DNA from: Paraburkholderia fungorum | GTDB taxonomy: Bacteria; Pseudomonadota; Gammaproteobacteria; Burkholderiales; Burkholderiaceae | Reading direction: 5' to 3' | DNA length: 64,000 bases | NCBI RefSeq assembly: GCF_003610895.1 | Contig: NZ_MCAS01000015.1 | Location: 82,189 to 146,188 of the forward strand | Shown here: positions 8,617-16,628 of the stretch, one piece after another | Numbering within the stretch: position 1 is the stretch's first letter | Layout: each line of letters opens with the position of its first letter | Notes under the pieces: generated by a model | What the model saw: only the letters and a program-made list of their open reading frames with translations | Told to the model about the DNA's origin: nothing | Databases searched by the model: none | Made by a program: the position numbers and the translations under genes

Positions 8617-8986
8617 ATTTGGGGCGGGAATCAGGCGAGCTGGCTGGGTTCGCGCTCTGCGGTCCTTGCTGCACGCGGCAGAAGAGGCGAGCGCTTGCTG
8701 AACGGGGATGTTGGGTGAGACCGGAAAAGGGCTCATTTTCACCATATCTCATTCACCTTGTCGATTGTGGACATTTCAGTCTACGTCGATCTGGTTATTT
8801 CCTCTCAGACCAGGTCAGACGGCCCGTTCCGGGCGATCGCCGACAGATACCGTCCCGCGAACCCGGCCGGGAGAGGTACTATTCGGGCGTCAGTCGGCAT
8901 CACAATCAGTCACTCCGGCGGGCAACGCCCCCGAGGCGCGAGAAGTTTCACCGCGTCACTCCTGCAACACAGACCCCACCTTCATC
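8617..8986. other. Gene-free stretch between the tRNA-Thr terminator and a methyltransferase gene
   Basis: No convincing coding sequence is seen; in-frame openings on the plus strand run into the methyltransferase but lack conserved sequence. It is less GC-biased than its surroundings and contains one copy of a 39-nt repeat (8752-8790). It may be the promoter and leader region of the methyltransferase gene or a scar next to a tRNA gene. Confidence 0.5.
8752..8790 (+). repeat. 39-nt imperfect repeat, copy A
   Basis: It matches positions 10725-10763 at 34 of 39 bases, with the first 21 bases and an inner GTCTACGTCG block identical. It contains the imperfect dyad GTGGAC-N6-GTCTAC. Function unknown; a transcription-factor site or a dispersed repeat are both possible. 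Confidence 0.7.
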
Positions 8987-10111
8987 ATGACCAGCCCCGC
9001 AACCATCACCTGGCCCGAAGCCGACGGCCCCCGTTCCGCGCGTTGGCGCTCCGAAGCCGCAGTGCCGCCGCCCAAGCGTGTCGTCGTCGCGGATGACCGC
9101 ACGACCGCCGACTCGGCCTATCGCCTCGCGTGCGAGGGTACGGCGTTGCTGTGGAATGGCGACTTCCAGAACGCCCGCCAACTGTTGCAGGCGGTCACGC
9201 GCCGGCTGGAACGCAAACCGCGCAAGCAGGGCGAAACGCCGCTCGACGCGTTCAACCTGCATCGTCAGGCGCAGTCGCAACGTGCCCGTACGCTCGGCAT
9301 GATTCTGATCCCGCTCGACGCCGCTTACGGCATCCCGCTGCGCCGTGCGCCTGAAGTGCAGCAAGCCTGCGTCGAAACCTACGGGCCGTCCGCCGACGAA
9401 CCTTCGGTCGTGTCGCTGCGCGAATTGCTTGGGCTGATCGGTGCGCACGAGTGGCGCAAGAAGGGCGTCGAAATCCCGGCGCTCGGCGAGCGCATCCATC
9501 CGCACTACGGCGTGTTTTCGCCGGTGCGCGGTGAGTATGTGGATCTGGTTGCGCGCACACCCCTGCCGTCTTTGAACAAGGCGTTCGATATCGGCACCGG
9601 TACCGGCGTGCTGGCCGCGCTGCTCGCCAGGCGCGGCGTGAAGAAAATCGTCGCAACCGACCAGGACCCGCGTGCGCTTGCCTGCGCGCGCGAGAACATC
9701 ACGCGGCTTGGCTACGATCAGCAAGTGGAGATCGTGCAGGCCGATCTGTTTCCGGAGGGCCGCGCACCGCTGGTGGTCTGCAATCCGCCGTGGGTGCCGG
9801 CGCGACCCGCATCGCCGATTGAATACGCCATCTACGATTCGGAAAGCCGCATGCTGCTCGGTTTTCTGAACGGCCTGGCGGAGCATTTGTCGCCGGGCGG
9901 TGAAGGCTGGCTAATCATGTCGGATTTCGCTGAGCATCTCGGTTTGCGTACGCGCGAGTGGCTGCTTGCCGCGATCGAAAAGGCCGGCTTGACTGTGGTC
10001 GGCCGCGAGGATATCCGTCCGCGGCACCCGAAGTCGACCGACGAAAGCGACGCGCTGCACGCGGCGCGGGTGGCTGAACTGACGTCGCTCTGGCGTCTGA
10101 AGGCGCGCTAA
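8987..10111 (+). CDS. Class I SAM-dependent methyltransferase with NPPW motif
   Basis: This 374-residue protein has a unique N-terminal region (about 1-190) and a Rossmann methyltransferase domain with motif I FDIGTGTGVLAALLARRG (near 200) and catalytic motif NPPW, the signature of N6-adenine, guanine or glutamine-amide methyltransferases. It resembles PrmC/RlmG-type enzymes but is not PrmC, which is encoded separately in this window. The target is unknown; rRNA or a protein Gln are plausible. The start at 8987 gives MTSPATITW; no strong ribosome site is visible, so the N-terminus is uncertain. It is convergent with the flavoprotein gene. Confidence 0.82.
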   Translation: MTSPATITWPEADGPRSARWRSEAAVPPPKRVVVADDRTTADSAYRLACEGTALLWNGDFQNARQLLQAVTRRLERKPRKQGETPLDAFNLHRQAQSQRARTLGMILIPLDAAYGIPLRRAPEVQQACVETYGPSADEPSVVSLRELLGLIGAHEWRKKGVEIPALGERIHPHYGVFSPVRGEYVDLVARTPLPSLNKAFDIGTGTGVLAALLARRGVKKIVATDQDPRALACARENITRLGYDQQVEIVQADLFPEGRAPLVVCNPPWVPARPASPIEYAIYDSESRMLLGFLNGLAEHLSPGGEGWLIMSDFAEHLGLRTREWLLAAIEKAGLTVVGREDIRPRHPKSTDESDALHAARVAELTSLWRLKAR

Positions 10112-10187
10112 AGACCACCACTGAGTGATGACGCGCAATCGGGGTGCGATCACGCTCGGCAATCACGCGCTGCCAAAGCGTGGCGCA

Positions 10188-11456
10188 TCAGATCGGCACG
10201 CCGCGCGCCTCGAGATAGGCCAGCGCGCCGCGTCCGGCGACGAGTCCGCTGGCGAAGCAGGCGGTGAGCAGATAGCCGCCGGTCGGCGCTTCCCAGTCGA
10301 GCATCTCGCCCGCGCAAAACACACCAGGCAGGCGCTCGATCATCAAATGCTTGTCCAGGGCTTCAAACGGCACCCCACCCGCCGTGCTGATCGCTTCTGC
10401 GATCGGCCGGGCGCGCGTGAGCCGGACCGGCAGCGCCTTGATCGCGTGCGCCAGACCGTGCGCGTCGGCAAAGGCTTCCTTCGACAGCATCTCGTGCAGC
10501 AAAGCCAGTTTTACGCCGCTTATACCGATTCTGCCGTGCAGGTGAGTCGACATGGAACGCGAGCCGCGCGGTCGCGTGACTTCGGCGATGACACGCTCCA
10601 ACGTCAAGCCTGGCGCCAGGTCCAGAGCGATCGTGACGTCGCCGTCGGCGAGAATTCGCTCCCGGATAGCGGCAGACAGCGCGTAAATCAGGCTCCCTTC
10701 AAGGCCCGTTTCGGTCAGAAGTATTTCACCTTGTCGATTGTGGACTTTATTGTCTACGTCGGTGAGCGTGATGGCCACGGATTTCACGGGCTGGCCGGCG
10801 AAACGCTCGCGCAGATAAGGGCTCCAGTCGGTATCGAAGCCGCAGTTCGCGGGCCGCAAGGGTGTTACCGGCACCTCGCGCGCGTTCAGCAGCGGCACCC
10901 AGGCGGCGTCCGATCCGAGCCGCGGCCAGCTTGCGCCGCCAAGCGCGAACACCACGGCGTCGGGGCTCACGCGCTGCTCGCCTTCGGGTGTGGCGAAGCG
11001 CAAGTGGTATGCAGCATCGCCGTTATCGGTGTCCCACCCGGTCCACTTGTGGCGCATGTGAAAGCGCACGCCGGCCTCCCGCAACCGATGCAGCCACGCG
11101 CGCAACATCGGCGCCGCTTTCATGTCGGTCGGAAAAACCCGTCCCGAACTGCCGACGAACGTTTCGATACCCAGTCCATGCAACCAGGCCCGCAAGGCGT
11201 CCGGGCCGAACGTGTCGAGTAGCGGCGCGATCTGCTCGCGGCGCGCGCCGTAACGGTCAAGAAACGGCTCGAGCGGTTCCGAATGCGTGATGTTCATGCC
11301 GCCTTTGCCGGCCATCAGGAATTTGCGGCCCACTGAGGGCATGGCGTCGTAGACGTCGACCTGTACACCTTGCCGGGCGAGCGCCTCGGCGGCCATCAAG
11401 CCGGCGGGGCCGCCGCCGATCACGGCGACGCGGGCGGAATCGAAGGAGGATGACAT
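10188..11456 (-). CDS. HI0933-like NAD(P)/FAD-dependent oxidoreductase (BaiN/YhiN family)
   Basis: The 422-residue protein has an N-terminal dinucleotide fold (VAVIGGGPAGLMAAEALA, residues 9-26), the family motif GRKFLMAGKGGMNITHSEP, and a C-terminal FAD motif GVFCAGEMLDWEAPTGGYLL. These place it in the TIGR03862/HI0933 flavoprotein family; its substrate is unknown. The start at 11456 (MSSSFDSARV) is preferred over the far upstream opening at 11675 because the fold begins at once. An internal segment (10725-10763) matches a 39-nt repeat found 2 kb away. Confidence 0.88.
   Translation of the reverse strand: MSSSFDSARVAVIGGGPAGLMAAEALARQGVQVDVYDAMPSVGRKFLMAGKGGMNITHSEPLEPFLDRYGARREQIAPLLDTFGPDALRAWLHGLGIETFVGSSGRVFPTDMKAAPMLRAWLHRLREAGVRFHMRHKWTGWDTDNGDAAYHLRFATPEGEQRVSPDAVVFALGGASWPRLGSDAAWVPLLNAREVPVTPLRPANCGFDTDWSPYLRERFAGQPVKSVAITLTDVDNKVHNRQGEILLTETGLEGSLIYALSAAIRERILADGDVTIALDLAPGLTLERVIAEVTRPRGSRSMSTHLHGRIGISGVKLALLHEMLSKEAFADAHGLAHAIKALPVRLTRARPIAEAISTAGGVPFEALDKHLMIERLPGVFCAGEMLDWEAPTGGYLLTACFASGLVAGRGALAYLEARGVPI
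10725..10763. repeat. 39-nt imperfect repeat, copy B, inside a coding region
   Basis: Same element as at 8752-8790, here within the flavoprotein gene, where it is read on the other strand as part of TDVDNKVHNRQGEI. The reading frame is intact across it. Confidence 0.7.
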
Positions 11457-11832
11457 GCAGTCCTGCGGATGAGCGGAAGGGCGGCGCGTCGACTCAATCA
11501 GACAATCATTCGGCGCGAAGGGCGCTATTTTCACACCGCGGGCAGCACAGGGCAAACGGGCGGCCGCGCCCCGGATCCGGCGGCCGAAAAATACTGGGTT
11601 CGGGCGGTTTCGACTCCGCCCGGTTTGCGCTCGCGGCTTTCCAATCGCCGCACGCAAACTATACTTTTCAAACACCTTCCATCGGACGCAGTGCGCGTCT
11701 TCCCCGCGTCAAACTCACCCCGCCAATATCATTGCGCCCGACGTTGCCCGTGCTGCCGCGTCGCGGCTGGCGAGGCGGTCTGCGCGCCTGCAGTCCGTTT
11801 GGATGTTTCGACGTTTGATCAAGGAGATTGCC
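11457..11832. other. Gene-free stretch between the flavoprotein gene and a DUF1059 gene
   Basis: No supported coding region. A TATACT hexamer at 11660-11665 could be a -10 element for the downstream gene, but the -35 (TTTCCA, 16 bp before) is weak. Nothing else stands out. Confidence 0.4.
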
Positions 11833-12042
11833 ATGACTCGCAAATACATCGACTGCCGCGAGTTTCCGAGCGAAATGCATTGTACGGTTGCCCTATCCGC
11901 CGACAGCGAAAGCGAATTGCTCGACGCGGCTGTGCAGCATGCCGTGACGGTGCACAAACACGCGGACTCGCCGGAGCTGCGCTCACAGCTCAAGACGTTG
12001 TTTCATGACGGCACGCCACCGGTCGAGGCACCGCGCGCGTGA
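11833..12042 (+). CDS. Small DUF1059-family protein
   Basis: This 69-residue soluble protein (MTRKYIDCREFPSEMHCTVA...) has the Cys-containing N-terminal strand, the central SADSESELLDAAVQHAVTVHKH segment and the spacing typical of DUF1059, a family of small proteins of unknown function. The start at 11833 is set by AAGGAG 7 nt upstream. It stands alone, with a long inverted repeat after the stop. Three His residues and two Cys suggest a metal site, but this is only inference. Confidence 0.82.
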   Translation: MTRKYIDCREFPSEMHCTVALSADSESELLDAAVQHAVTVHKHADSPELRSQLKTLFHDGTPPVEAPRA

Positions 12043-12076
12043 TGCGCCGTCCTTCGTCCTGAGGAAAGAGGCGGGT

Positions 12077-12113
12077 GACCGGTTCGAACGGTGGGGAGCT
12101 GCTCGAACCGGTC
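12077..12113. terminator. Inverted repeat between convergent genes, possible terminator
   Basis: Perfect 11-bp arms GACCGGTTCGA and TCGAACCGGTC flank a 15-nt loop. There is no T-run, so intrinsic termination is doubtful; it may protect 3' ends of the two convergent transcripts. Confidence 0.45.
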
Positions 12114-12133
12114 GCGGCGTGGCTTAGGGCGTC

Positions 12134-12454
12134 TTAACCCGGATAGGCCTCATCCACCTTCAGGCCGGCCAGCTTGAAAATGACCCGCAGCGTTTGCGGT
12201 TTGATGTCGCGGCGCGAAGCGAGCGTCGTCATCACGAAGTCGAGCACTTTCGCGTATTTGAGCATTGTCAGGCAGGTTTCCATGTCGACGCTGCCGTCGC
12301 GCATGACTTCGGCCAGCCGCAGCATTTCGGTGGAAATATCGCGCGCCATTTCCAGTTCGAGCTGCTGCTTTTCCGACCACGCGGGCGCGGCGGTGAGCTT
12401 CGCCATCATTTCCTGAAATTTCTGTTCGACGTTTCCGTTGGGTACCGTGTCCAT
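12134..12454 (-). CDS. Hypothetical small helical protein
   Basis: This 106-residue soluble protein is predicted almost wholly helical (KFQEMMAKLTAAPAWSEKQQLELEMARDI... , then MLKYAKVLDFVMTTLASRR). It has no signal peptide or membrane helix and I do not recognise a named family. Codon bias fits the rest of the window and it has a clean start (MDTVPNGN) and normal composition, so it is likely real. It is convergent with the DUF1059 gene. Confidence 0.72.
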   Translation of the reverse strand: MDTVPNGNVEQKFQEMMAKLTAAPAWSEKQQLELEMARDISTEMLRLAEVMRDGSVDMETCLTMLKYAKVLDFVMTTLASRRDIKPQTLRVIFKLAGLKVDEAYPG

Positions 12455-12838
12455 CGCTGCCTCTTCTATTTTCCAGGCGCGCGTCCGTTTGATGTCGCGG
12501 CGCGCTGCTGGTTACGTAACGTTCGGCCCGTGTTCCGGGACCGTCCTCCCCACATGCATTCGGTTCGCGTGATCGACGCCACGGCCGGCAGCCTCTTGTT
12601 ATGCGCGATACGGCTTACGCCATCGGGTGAGCCGGCCCGCAAGATGCTTTCAAGCCACGTTGGAAACGTTCCGCGTAGTGCGTTTTACGCACGAAGTGTT
12701 CCAGGTTTGTGGCGTTTCTTGCGTACTCGACACGGCTCCTCAGGTGAGCGGGGCGCGCTTTGGGTAAACTGGCAGCAACTTTTCCTTTTTTCCGTCATCT
12801 GTCGCACGTTCGCGTTGCAATCGATGGCGGTCCCCACG
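12455..12838. other. Gene-free stretch between divergent genes
   Basis: It lies between the small helical protein gene (minus) and a methyltransferase gene (plus) and should hold both promoters. An open frame spans it on the plus strand but has no conserved content. I see no well-formed promoter, operator or hairpin. Confidence 0.4.
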
Positions 12839-13681
12839 ATGTCCAGCAAAACCCACGAAATCCGTCCGAACCAATCCGTCGAGCTGTTAAAAGAGCTCCA
12901 CATCCTGACGCGCGACGGCAAGATGAACCAGGACAGCCGTCGCAAGCTGAAGCAGGTCTACCACCTGTTCCAGTTCATCGAGCCGCTGCTGAAAGACCTC
13001 AAGGACCAGCAGGGCGCGGTGACGCTCGTCGACCATGGCGCGGGCAAGTCATACCTAGGTTTTATCCTGTACGACCTTTTCTTCAAGGAGTTTCAGGACG
13101 CCGCGGGTGGTGCGTCGCACATTTACGGCATCGAAACGCGCGAGGAGCTGGTGACGAAATCCGAGGAACTGGCCAGCCGGCTGGGCTTCACGGGGATGTC
13201 GTTCCTGAATTTGTCGGTGGCGGAGTCGATCACGTCCGAGCGTTTGCCGGCGCAAATCGATATCGTGACTGCGCTGCATGCGTGTAATACCGCGACTGAC
13301 GACGCGCTCCGCTTTGCGCTGCAAAAGCACGCCAAGTACATCGTGGTGGTGCCGTGTTGCCAGGCTGAGGTGGCGGGGGTTTTACGGCAGAACAAAGGTA
13401 AATCGCTGGGCAATGCGCTCACCGAGATCTGGCGGCATCCGTTGCATACCCGGGAATTTGGAAGCCAGATTACTAACGTGCTGCGCTGCTTGCAGCTGGA
13501 AGCGCACGGTTATCAGGTGAGCGTGACCGAGCTGGTGGGCTGGGAGCATTCCATGAAGAATGAACTGATCATTGCCCAGTTCAAGGATCTGCCGAGACGC
13601 AGGCCGGCTGAGCGGCTCAATGAAGTGATGGAAACGCTTGGGATCGAAGCGCTGAAGGAAAGGTTTTTTGTCCCAGCCTGA
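12839..13681 (+). CDS. Putative SAM-dependent methyltransferase (Methyltransf_32-like)
   Basis: The 280-residue protein has a class I methyltransferase motif I (VTLVDHGAGKSYLGFILYDL, about residues 62-81), an acidic end-of-strand region (GIETREELV) and a Cys/His-rich segment (ALHACNTATDD... VVPCCQAE). The HGAGK glycine loop followed by the ALHACNTATD motif is typical of the Methyltransf_32 group, related to GSTCD/TrmO-like tRNA or protein methyltransferases. Substrate unknown. ATG at 12839 is chosen over one 15 bases upstream (12824) because the conserved start is MSSKTHEIRPN; neither has a good ribosome site. Confidence 0.75.
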   Translation: MSSKTHEIRPNQSVELLKELHILTRDGKMNQDSRRKLKQVYHLFQFIEPLLKDLKDQQGAVTLVDHGAGKSYLGFILYDLFFKEFQDAAGGASHIYGIETREELVTKSEELASRLGFTGMSFLNLSVAESITSERLPAQIDIVTALHACNTATDDALRFALQKHAKYIVVVPCCQAEVAGVLRQNKGKSLGNALTEIWRHPLHTREFGSQITNVLRCLQLEAHGYQVSVTELVGWEHSMKNELIIAQFKDLPRRRPAERLNEVMETLGIEALKERFFVPA

Positions 13682-13722
13682 TCTGGTTTGTCGCGGTGGC
13701 TTTTTCATAGTCACCGCGCGGG

Positions 13723-14277
13723 CTACATTTTCATCAGATCGTTCCAGCCTTTGAGACCGATCCGCCGAAGGGTGTCCTGATTTCGCTCATAAATCGCTTC
13801 CGCATCGGGGAAAGCCTGAACCGCCCGTTCAATACTGTCTTCGCGAAGCAGATGGAAAATCGGATAAGGCGCCCGATTCGTATAATTCTCGATATCGTCG
13901 GGCTCGCTGCCTTCAAACTGATAATGCGGGTGAAAGCTCGCAATCTGGATAATGCCTTCCAGCCGAAGTTGTTTGATCATTCTTTCGGCAAAAAACAGGC
14001 AGTCGTTATAGTCGAGAAAATCGCCGAGCGCCCGCGGTAAAACCAGAAGCGTGGTATCCACGGTTTCAGGACTTGCCGCAACCAGCGCCTGAATCTCGGT
14101 TTCGAGATCGGTTAAAACCCCTTCCATATCCACCGCGTCGCTCACGGCGTAGCGAATTTGCTCCTTCACGTGCACGGCCTTGGCAAAGGGGCACAAATTG
14201 AGCCCGATCACGGCCTTCGTCAGCCAGTGACGGGTGACGGCGATAACGGCATCATGGGATTCGGCAGGCGACGACAT
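13723..14277 (-). CDS. DUF1415 family protein
   Basis: This 184-residue protein matches the DUF1415 family by its conserved stretches LNLCPFAKAV, DYNDCLFFAERMI, ASFHPHYQFEG and NRAPYPIFHLLRE. The two invariant Cys and the HPHYQF motif suggest an enzyme or metal site, but no function is known. The start at 14277 (MSSPAESHDAV) precedes the conserved region directly; the further upstream ATG at 14346 adds a basic non-conserved stretch. A small hairpin at 13692-13718 lies between it and the convergent methyltransferase gene. Confidence 0.88.
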   Translation of the reverse strand: MSSPAESHDAVIAVTRHWLTKAVIGLNLCPFAKAVHVKEQIRYAVSDAVDMEGVLTDLETEIQALVAASPETVDTTLLVLPRALGDFLDYNDCLFFAERMIKQLRLEGIIQIASFHPHYQFEGSEPDDIENYTNRAPYPIFHLLREDSIERAVQAFPDAEAIYERNQDTLRRIGLKGWNDLMKM

Positions 14278-14362
14278 GGCACGCAGCAAAAGGGGAAAAC
14301 GCCATTCTAACGGCGCGCAACGGCGCCGATCCGTAGCCTGCCGCAACCCAAGGGCAAAAACC

Positions 14363-15004
14363 TCAACGGGCCGCCGACCCGCCGCATGCCGCGGCGATCA
14401 ACTGCGCGGCCACCTTCGGTGCGGCAAGAATCGGCCCGCAGCCCGGGCCGTACGTCTGACTGGCCGCGTACACGCCTTCGATCATCAAACCCAGGCCGTC
14501 GGCCAACGCCACGGGATCGTCGGCGCCTGCCGCGGTTGTCAGTTCCAGAAGCCGCGCCATCAGCCGTTCCTTGTTGCGAAACACGAATTGCCGGGCGGGA
14601 TGCTCCACATCCGGAAACTCCACCGCCACGTTGACGAAAGGGCAGCCGCGGTAGTCGTCGATCGAGGCACGCACCGCCAGATCGTCGAAATATTGTTGAA
14701 GCTGCTTCGCCGGCTCGCCTGGATGTTTCGCGAAGCTCCGCTCCACGTAGCCGAAGAACTGCTCGTCCTTGCTCTCCAGATAAGCCATCACCAGTTCGTC
14801 CTTCGACGAAAACTGGCGGTACAGACTCATCTTGTTCACGCCGGCGCGCTCGACCACCGCGTCGACACCGACCGTGCGTACTCCCTCGCGATAAAACAGT
14901 TCGTCCGCCGCGCGCAGCAGATGCTGCTGCGCCTGCGGGCCGGCTGTCTGCGCGCCGCGCACTCGCCGAGTGCCGGCTGGCTTGCGGGTTTCACTGTCGG
15001 ACAT
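14363..15004 (-). CDS. TetR-family transcriptional regulator, probable repressor of the adjacent MFS gene
   Basis: The 213-residue protein has an N-terminal helix-turn-helix of the TetR type (LLRAADELFYREGVRTVGVDAVVERAGVNKMSLYRQF is positioned about 30-66) and a divergent ligand-binding C-terminal domain. It is transcribed away from an MFS transporter gene 155 bp off, with two GTNAC-N6-GTNAC dyads between them, one lying inside a promoter. This is the classic arrangement of an efflux pump and its drug-responsive repressor. The ligand cannot be predicted. The ATG at 15004 has no rival start. Confidence 0.92.
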   Translation of the reverse strand: MSDSETRKPAGTRRVRGAQTAGPQAQQHLLRAADELFYREGVRTVGVDAVVERAGVNKMSLYRQFSSKDELVMAYLESKDEQFFGYVERSFAKHPGEPAKQLQQYFDDLAVRASIDDYRGCPFVNVAVEFPDVEHPARQFVFRNKERLMARLLELTTAAGADDPVALADGLGLMIEGVYAASQTYGPGCGPILAAPKVAAQLIAAACGGSAAR

Positions 15005-15033
15005 GGCATGCCACCTGAATTGAATTAACGCCT

Positions 15034-15061
15034 TGACATGTTACCGACCAGTAACTAAGAT
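15034..15061 (+). promoter_or_regulatory. Promoter of the MFS gene with a TetR operator filling its spacer
   Basis: -35 TTGACA (15034-15039) and -10 TAAGAT (15056-15061) are separated by exactly 16 bp, and that spacer is the dyad GTTACCGACCAGTAAC (15040-15055). Binding of a dimeric repressor there would block RNA polymerase directly. Confidence 0.8.
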
Positions 15062-15072
15062 CGCAACACCTA

Positions 15073-15092
15073 TTGTGACTGATCTGTCACAA
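15073..15092. promoter_or_regulatory. Second TetR-type operator
   Basis: Perfect 7-bp arms TTGTGAC and GTCACAA with a 6-bp spacer, 35 bp centre to centre from the first operator. The core GTGAC-N6-GTCAC is the same pattern as GTTAC-N6-GTAAC. Confidence 0.7.
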
Positions 15093-15159
15093 GTCCTTTA
15101 CCGAAGTCGTAATAATACGAGCGACGCGGCCTGTGGGGCAGGCGTCGATTGGAGAACCG

Positions 15160-16443
15160 ATGAACTGGGCAGCGAGACTGATTGGCGGACGTTTCCACTA
15201 CGGCTGGTTGACCGTGGCGGTGGTATTTCTGGTGCTGTTGGCGGCGGCGGGCACCCGTGCCACGCCGAGCGTGATGATGGTGCCGCTGGAGCATCAATTC
15301 GGCTGGAGCCGCGCGACGATCTCGCTCGCGATCTCCGTCAACATTGCGCTCTACGGATTGATGGGACCGTTCGCGGCCGCGGCGATGCAGCGCTTCGGTG
15401 TGCGTCCTACCTTGCTGATCGCGCTCGGCACGATGGCGGCTGGCGTGGCGCTGTCGTCGCTGATGACGCATCCGTGGCAGATGATCCTGGTCTGGGGCGT
15501 GATGGTCGGCGGCGCGACGGGCGTGGCGGCGCTATCGTTGTCGGCGACGGTGGTGACGCGCTGGTTCACCACCCATCGTGGTCTCGTGATGGGGATTCTT
15601 ACTGCCAGTTCGGCGACCGGCCAGTTGGTGTTCCTGCCGATGCTCGCGGCGATCGCCGAGCACTATGGTTGGCGTCAGGTGGTATGGGTCGTGGCGGGCG
15701 CGGCCGCGATCGTCTTGCCGCTGGTCGCGTTTCTGTTGCCGGAGCGGCCTGCGGACATGAAGCTGCGCCCATTCGGCGAACCGGCCGACGCGCCGGTTTC
15801 CGCGACCGTGACGAAGCAGAATCCGCTGGCTATTGCCTTCGGCACGCTCGCCATGGCCAGCAAGACGCGTGATTTCTGGCTGCTGTTTTTCAGTTTCTTC
15901 ATCTGCGGCGCGAGTACCAATGGTTACGTCGGCACGCACCTGATCGCAATGTGCGGCGACTACGGCATGACCGAAGTGCAGGGCGCTTCTCTGCTGGCCG
16001 CAATGGGCATCTTCGATCTGTTTGGCACGACGCTGTCGGGCTGGCTGTCGGACCGCTTCAATAGCCGCGTGCTGCTGTTCTGGTACTACGGTTTGCGCGG
16101 TTTGTCGTTGATGTACCTGCCCCACGCTTTCGGCATCGATTTCTTCGGCCTGCCGTTGTTCGCGGTGTTCTACGGACTCGACTGGATCGCCACCGTGCCG
16201 CCCACCGTGCGTCTCGCGACCGATGTCTACGGCAAGGAAGCGGCCCCGGTCGTGTTCGGCTGGGTGGTTGCCGGCCATCAGCTTGGCGCAGCGTTCGCGG
16301 CGCTCGGCGCTGGCATGTTGCGCGCGAGTCTCGGCACGTACACGGTGGCGTCGATGATTTCTGGCGGGTTGTGCCTGGTCGCCGCGGTGATCGTGCTGAG
16401 GATCAACCGGCCGGCCAAGGTACCGCAGCCGCAAGCGGTGTGA
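15160..16443 (+). CDS. MFS transporter (monocarboxylate/OFA-like), under TetR control
   Basis: This 427-residue protein has twelve predicted membrane helices and the MFS signature loops. The segment FGWSRATISLAISVN after helix 1 is typical of the oxalate/formate antiporter and monocarboxylate porter groups. It likely moves a small organic acid or drug-like compound. The start at 15160 (MNWAARLIGG) has GGAGAA 8 nt upstream and is preferred to the ATG at 15133. It is divergent from a TetR gene whose operators lie in the shared region, so expression should rise with the regulator's ligand. Confidence 0.9.
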   Translation: MNWAARLIGGRFHYGWLTVAVVFLVLLAAAGTRATPSVMMVPLEHQFGWSRATISLAISVNIALYGLMGPFAAAAMQRFGVRPTLLIALGTMAAGVALSSLMTHPWQMILVWGVMVGGATGVAALSLSATVVTRWFTTHRGLVMGILTASSATGQLVFLPMLAAIAEHYGWRQVVWVVAGAAAIVLPLVAFLLPERPADMKLRPFGEPADAPVSATVTKQNPLAIAFGTLAMASKTRDFWLLFFSFFICGASTNGYVGTHLIAMCGDYGMTEVQGASLLAAMGIFDLFGTTLSGWLSDRFNSRVLLFWYYGLRGLSLMYLPHAFGIDFFGLPLFAVFYGLDWIATVPPTVRLATDVYGKEAAPVVFGWVVAGHQLGAAFAALGAGMLRASLGTYTVASMISGGLCLVAAVIVLRINRPAKVPQPQAV

Positions 16444-16485
16444 AGCCGCGCCGCTGCGCGCGGCTAACGAAGGGAACCTGGCAAG

Positions 16486-16508
16486 CGGCTCCATATGGAG
16501 CCGTTTGT
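16486..16508 (+). terminator. Probable terminator after the MFS gene
   Basis: An 18-nt perfect palindrome (CGGCTC core either side of an ATAT centre) followed by TTTGT. Confidence 0.65.
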
Positions 16509-16628
16509 CATTAGCTCCGATGCGCAAACTAACTGCGCACTTGTTGGAGCGCGAGCGGCCCAGCCCGGTTATGCTATGAACCCCCGGGCAGCCGCCCGTC
16601 GATCATGAATTTCGACCGAGAGAAGCGC

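Noticed and set aside
8617..8986. Integrated element at tRNA-Thr
   Set aside because: No integrase gene, no repeat of the tRNA 3' end and an intact terminator directly after the tRNA.
8987..10111. A second prmC or a PrmB gene, because of the NPPW motif
   Set aside because: The N-terminal domain differs from PrmC and PrmB and a clear prmC follows prfA elsewhere in the window.
10125..11222. A 365-codon open frame on the plus strand across the flavoprotein gene
   Set aside because: Antisense to a well-recognised flavoprotein, no domain content, and typical of high-GC third-position shadow frames.
15073..15092. TTGTGAC/GTCACAA dyad as a CRP site
   Set aside because: The TGTGA and TCACA halves are 8 bp apart, not the 6 bp needed for CRP; the dyad fits the TetR-type GTNAC pattern of its neighbour better.
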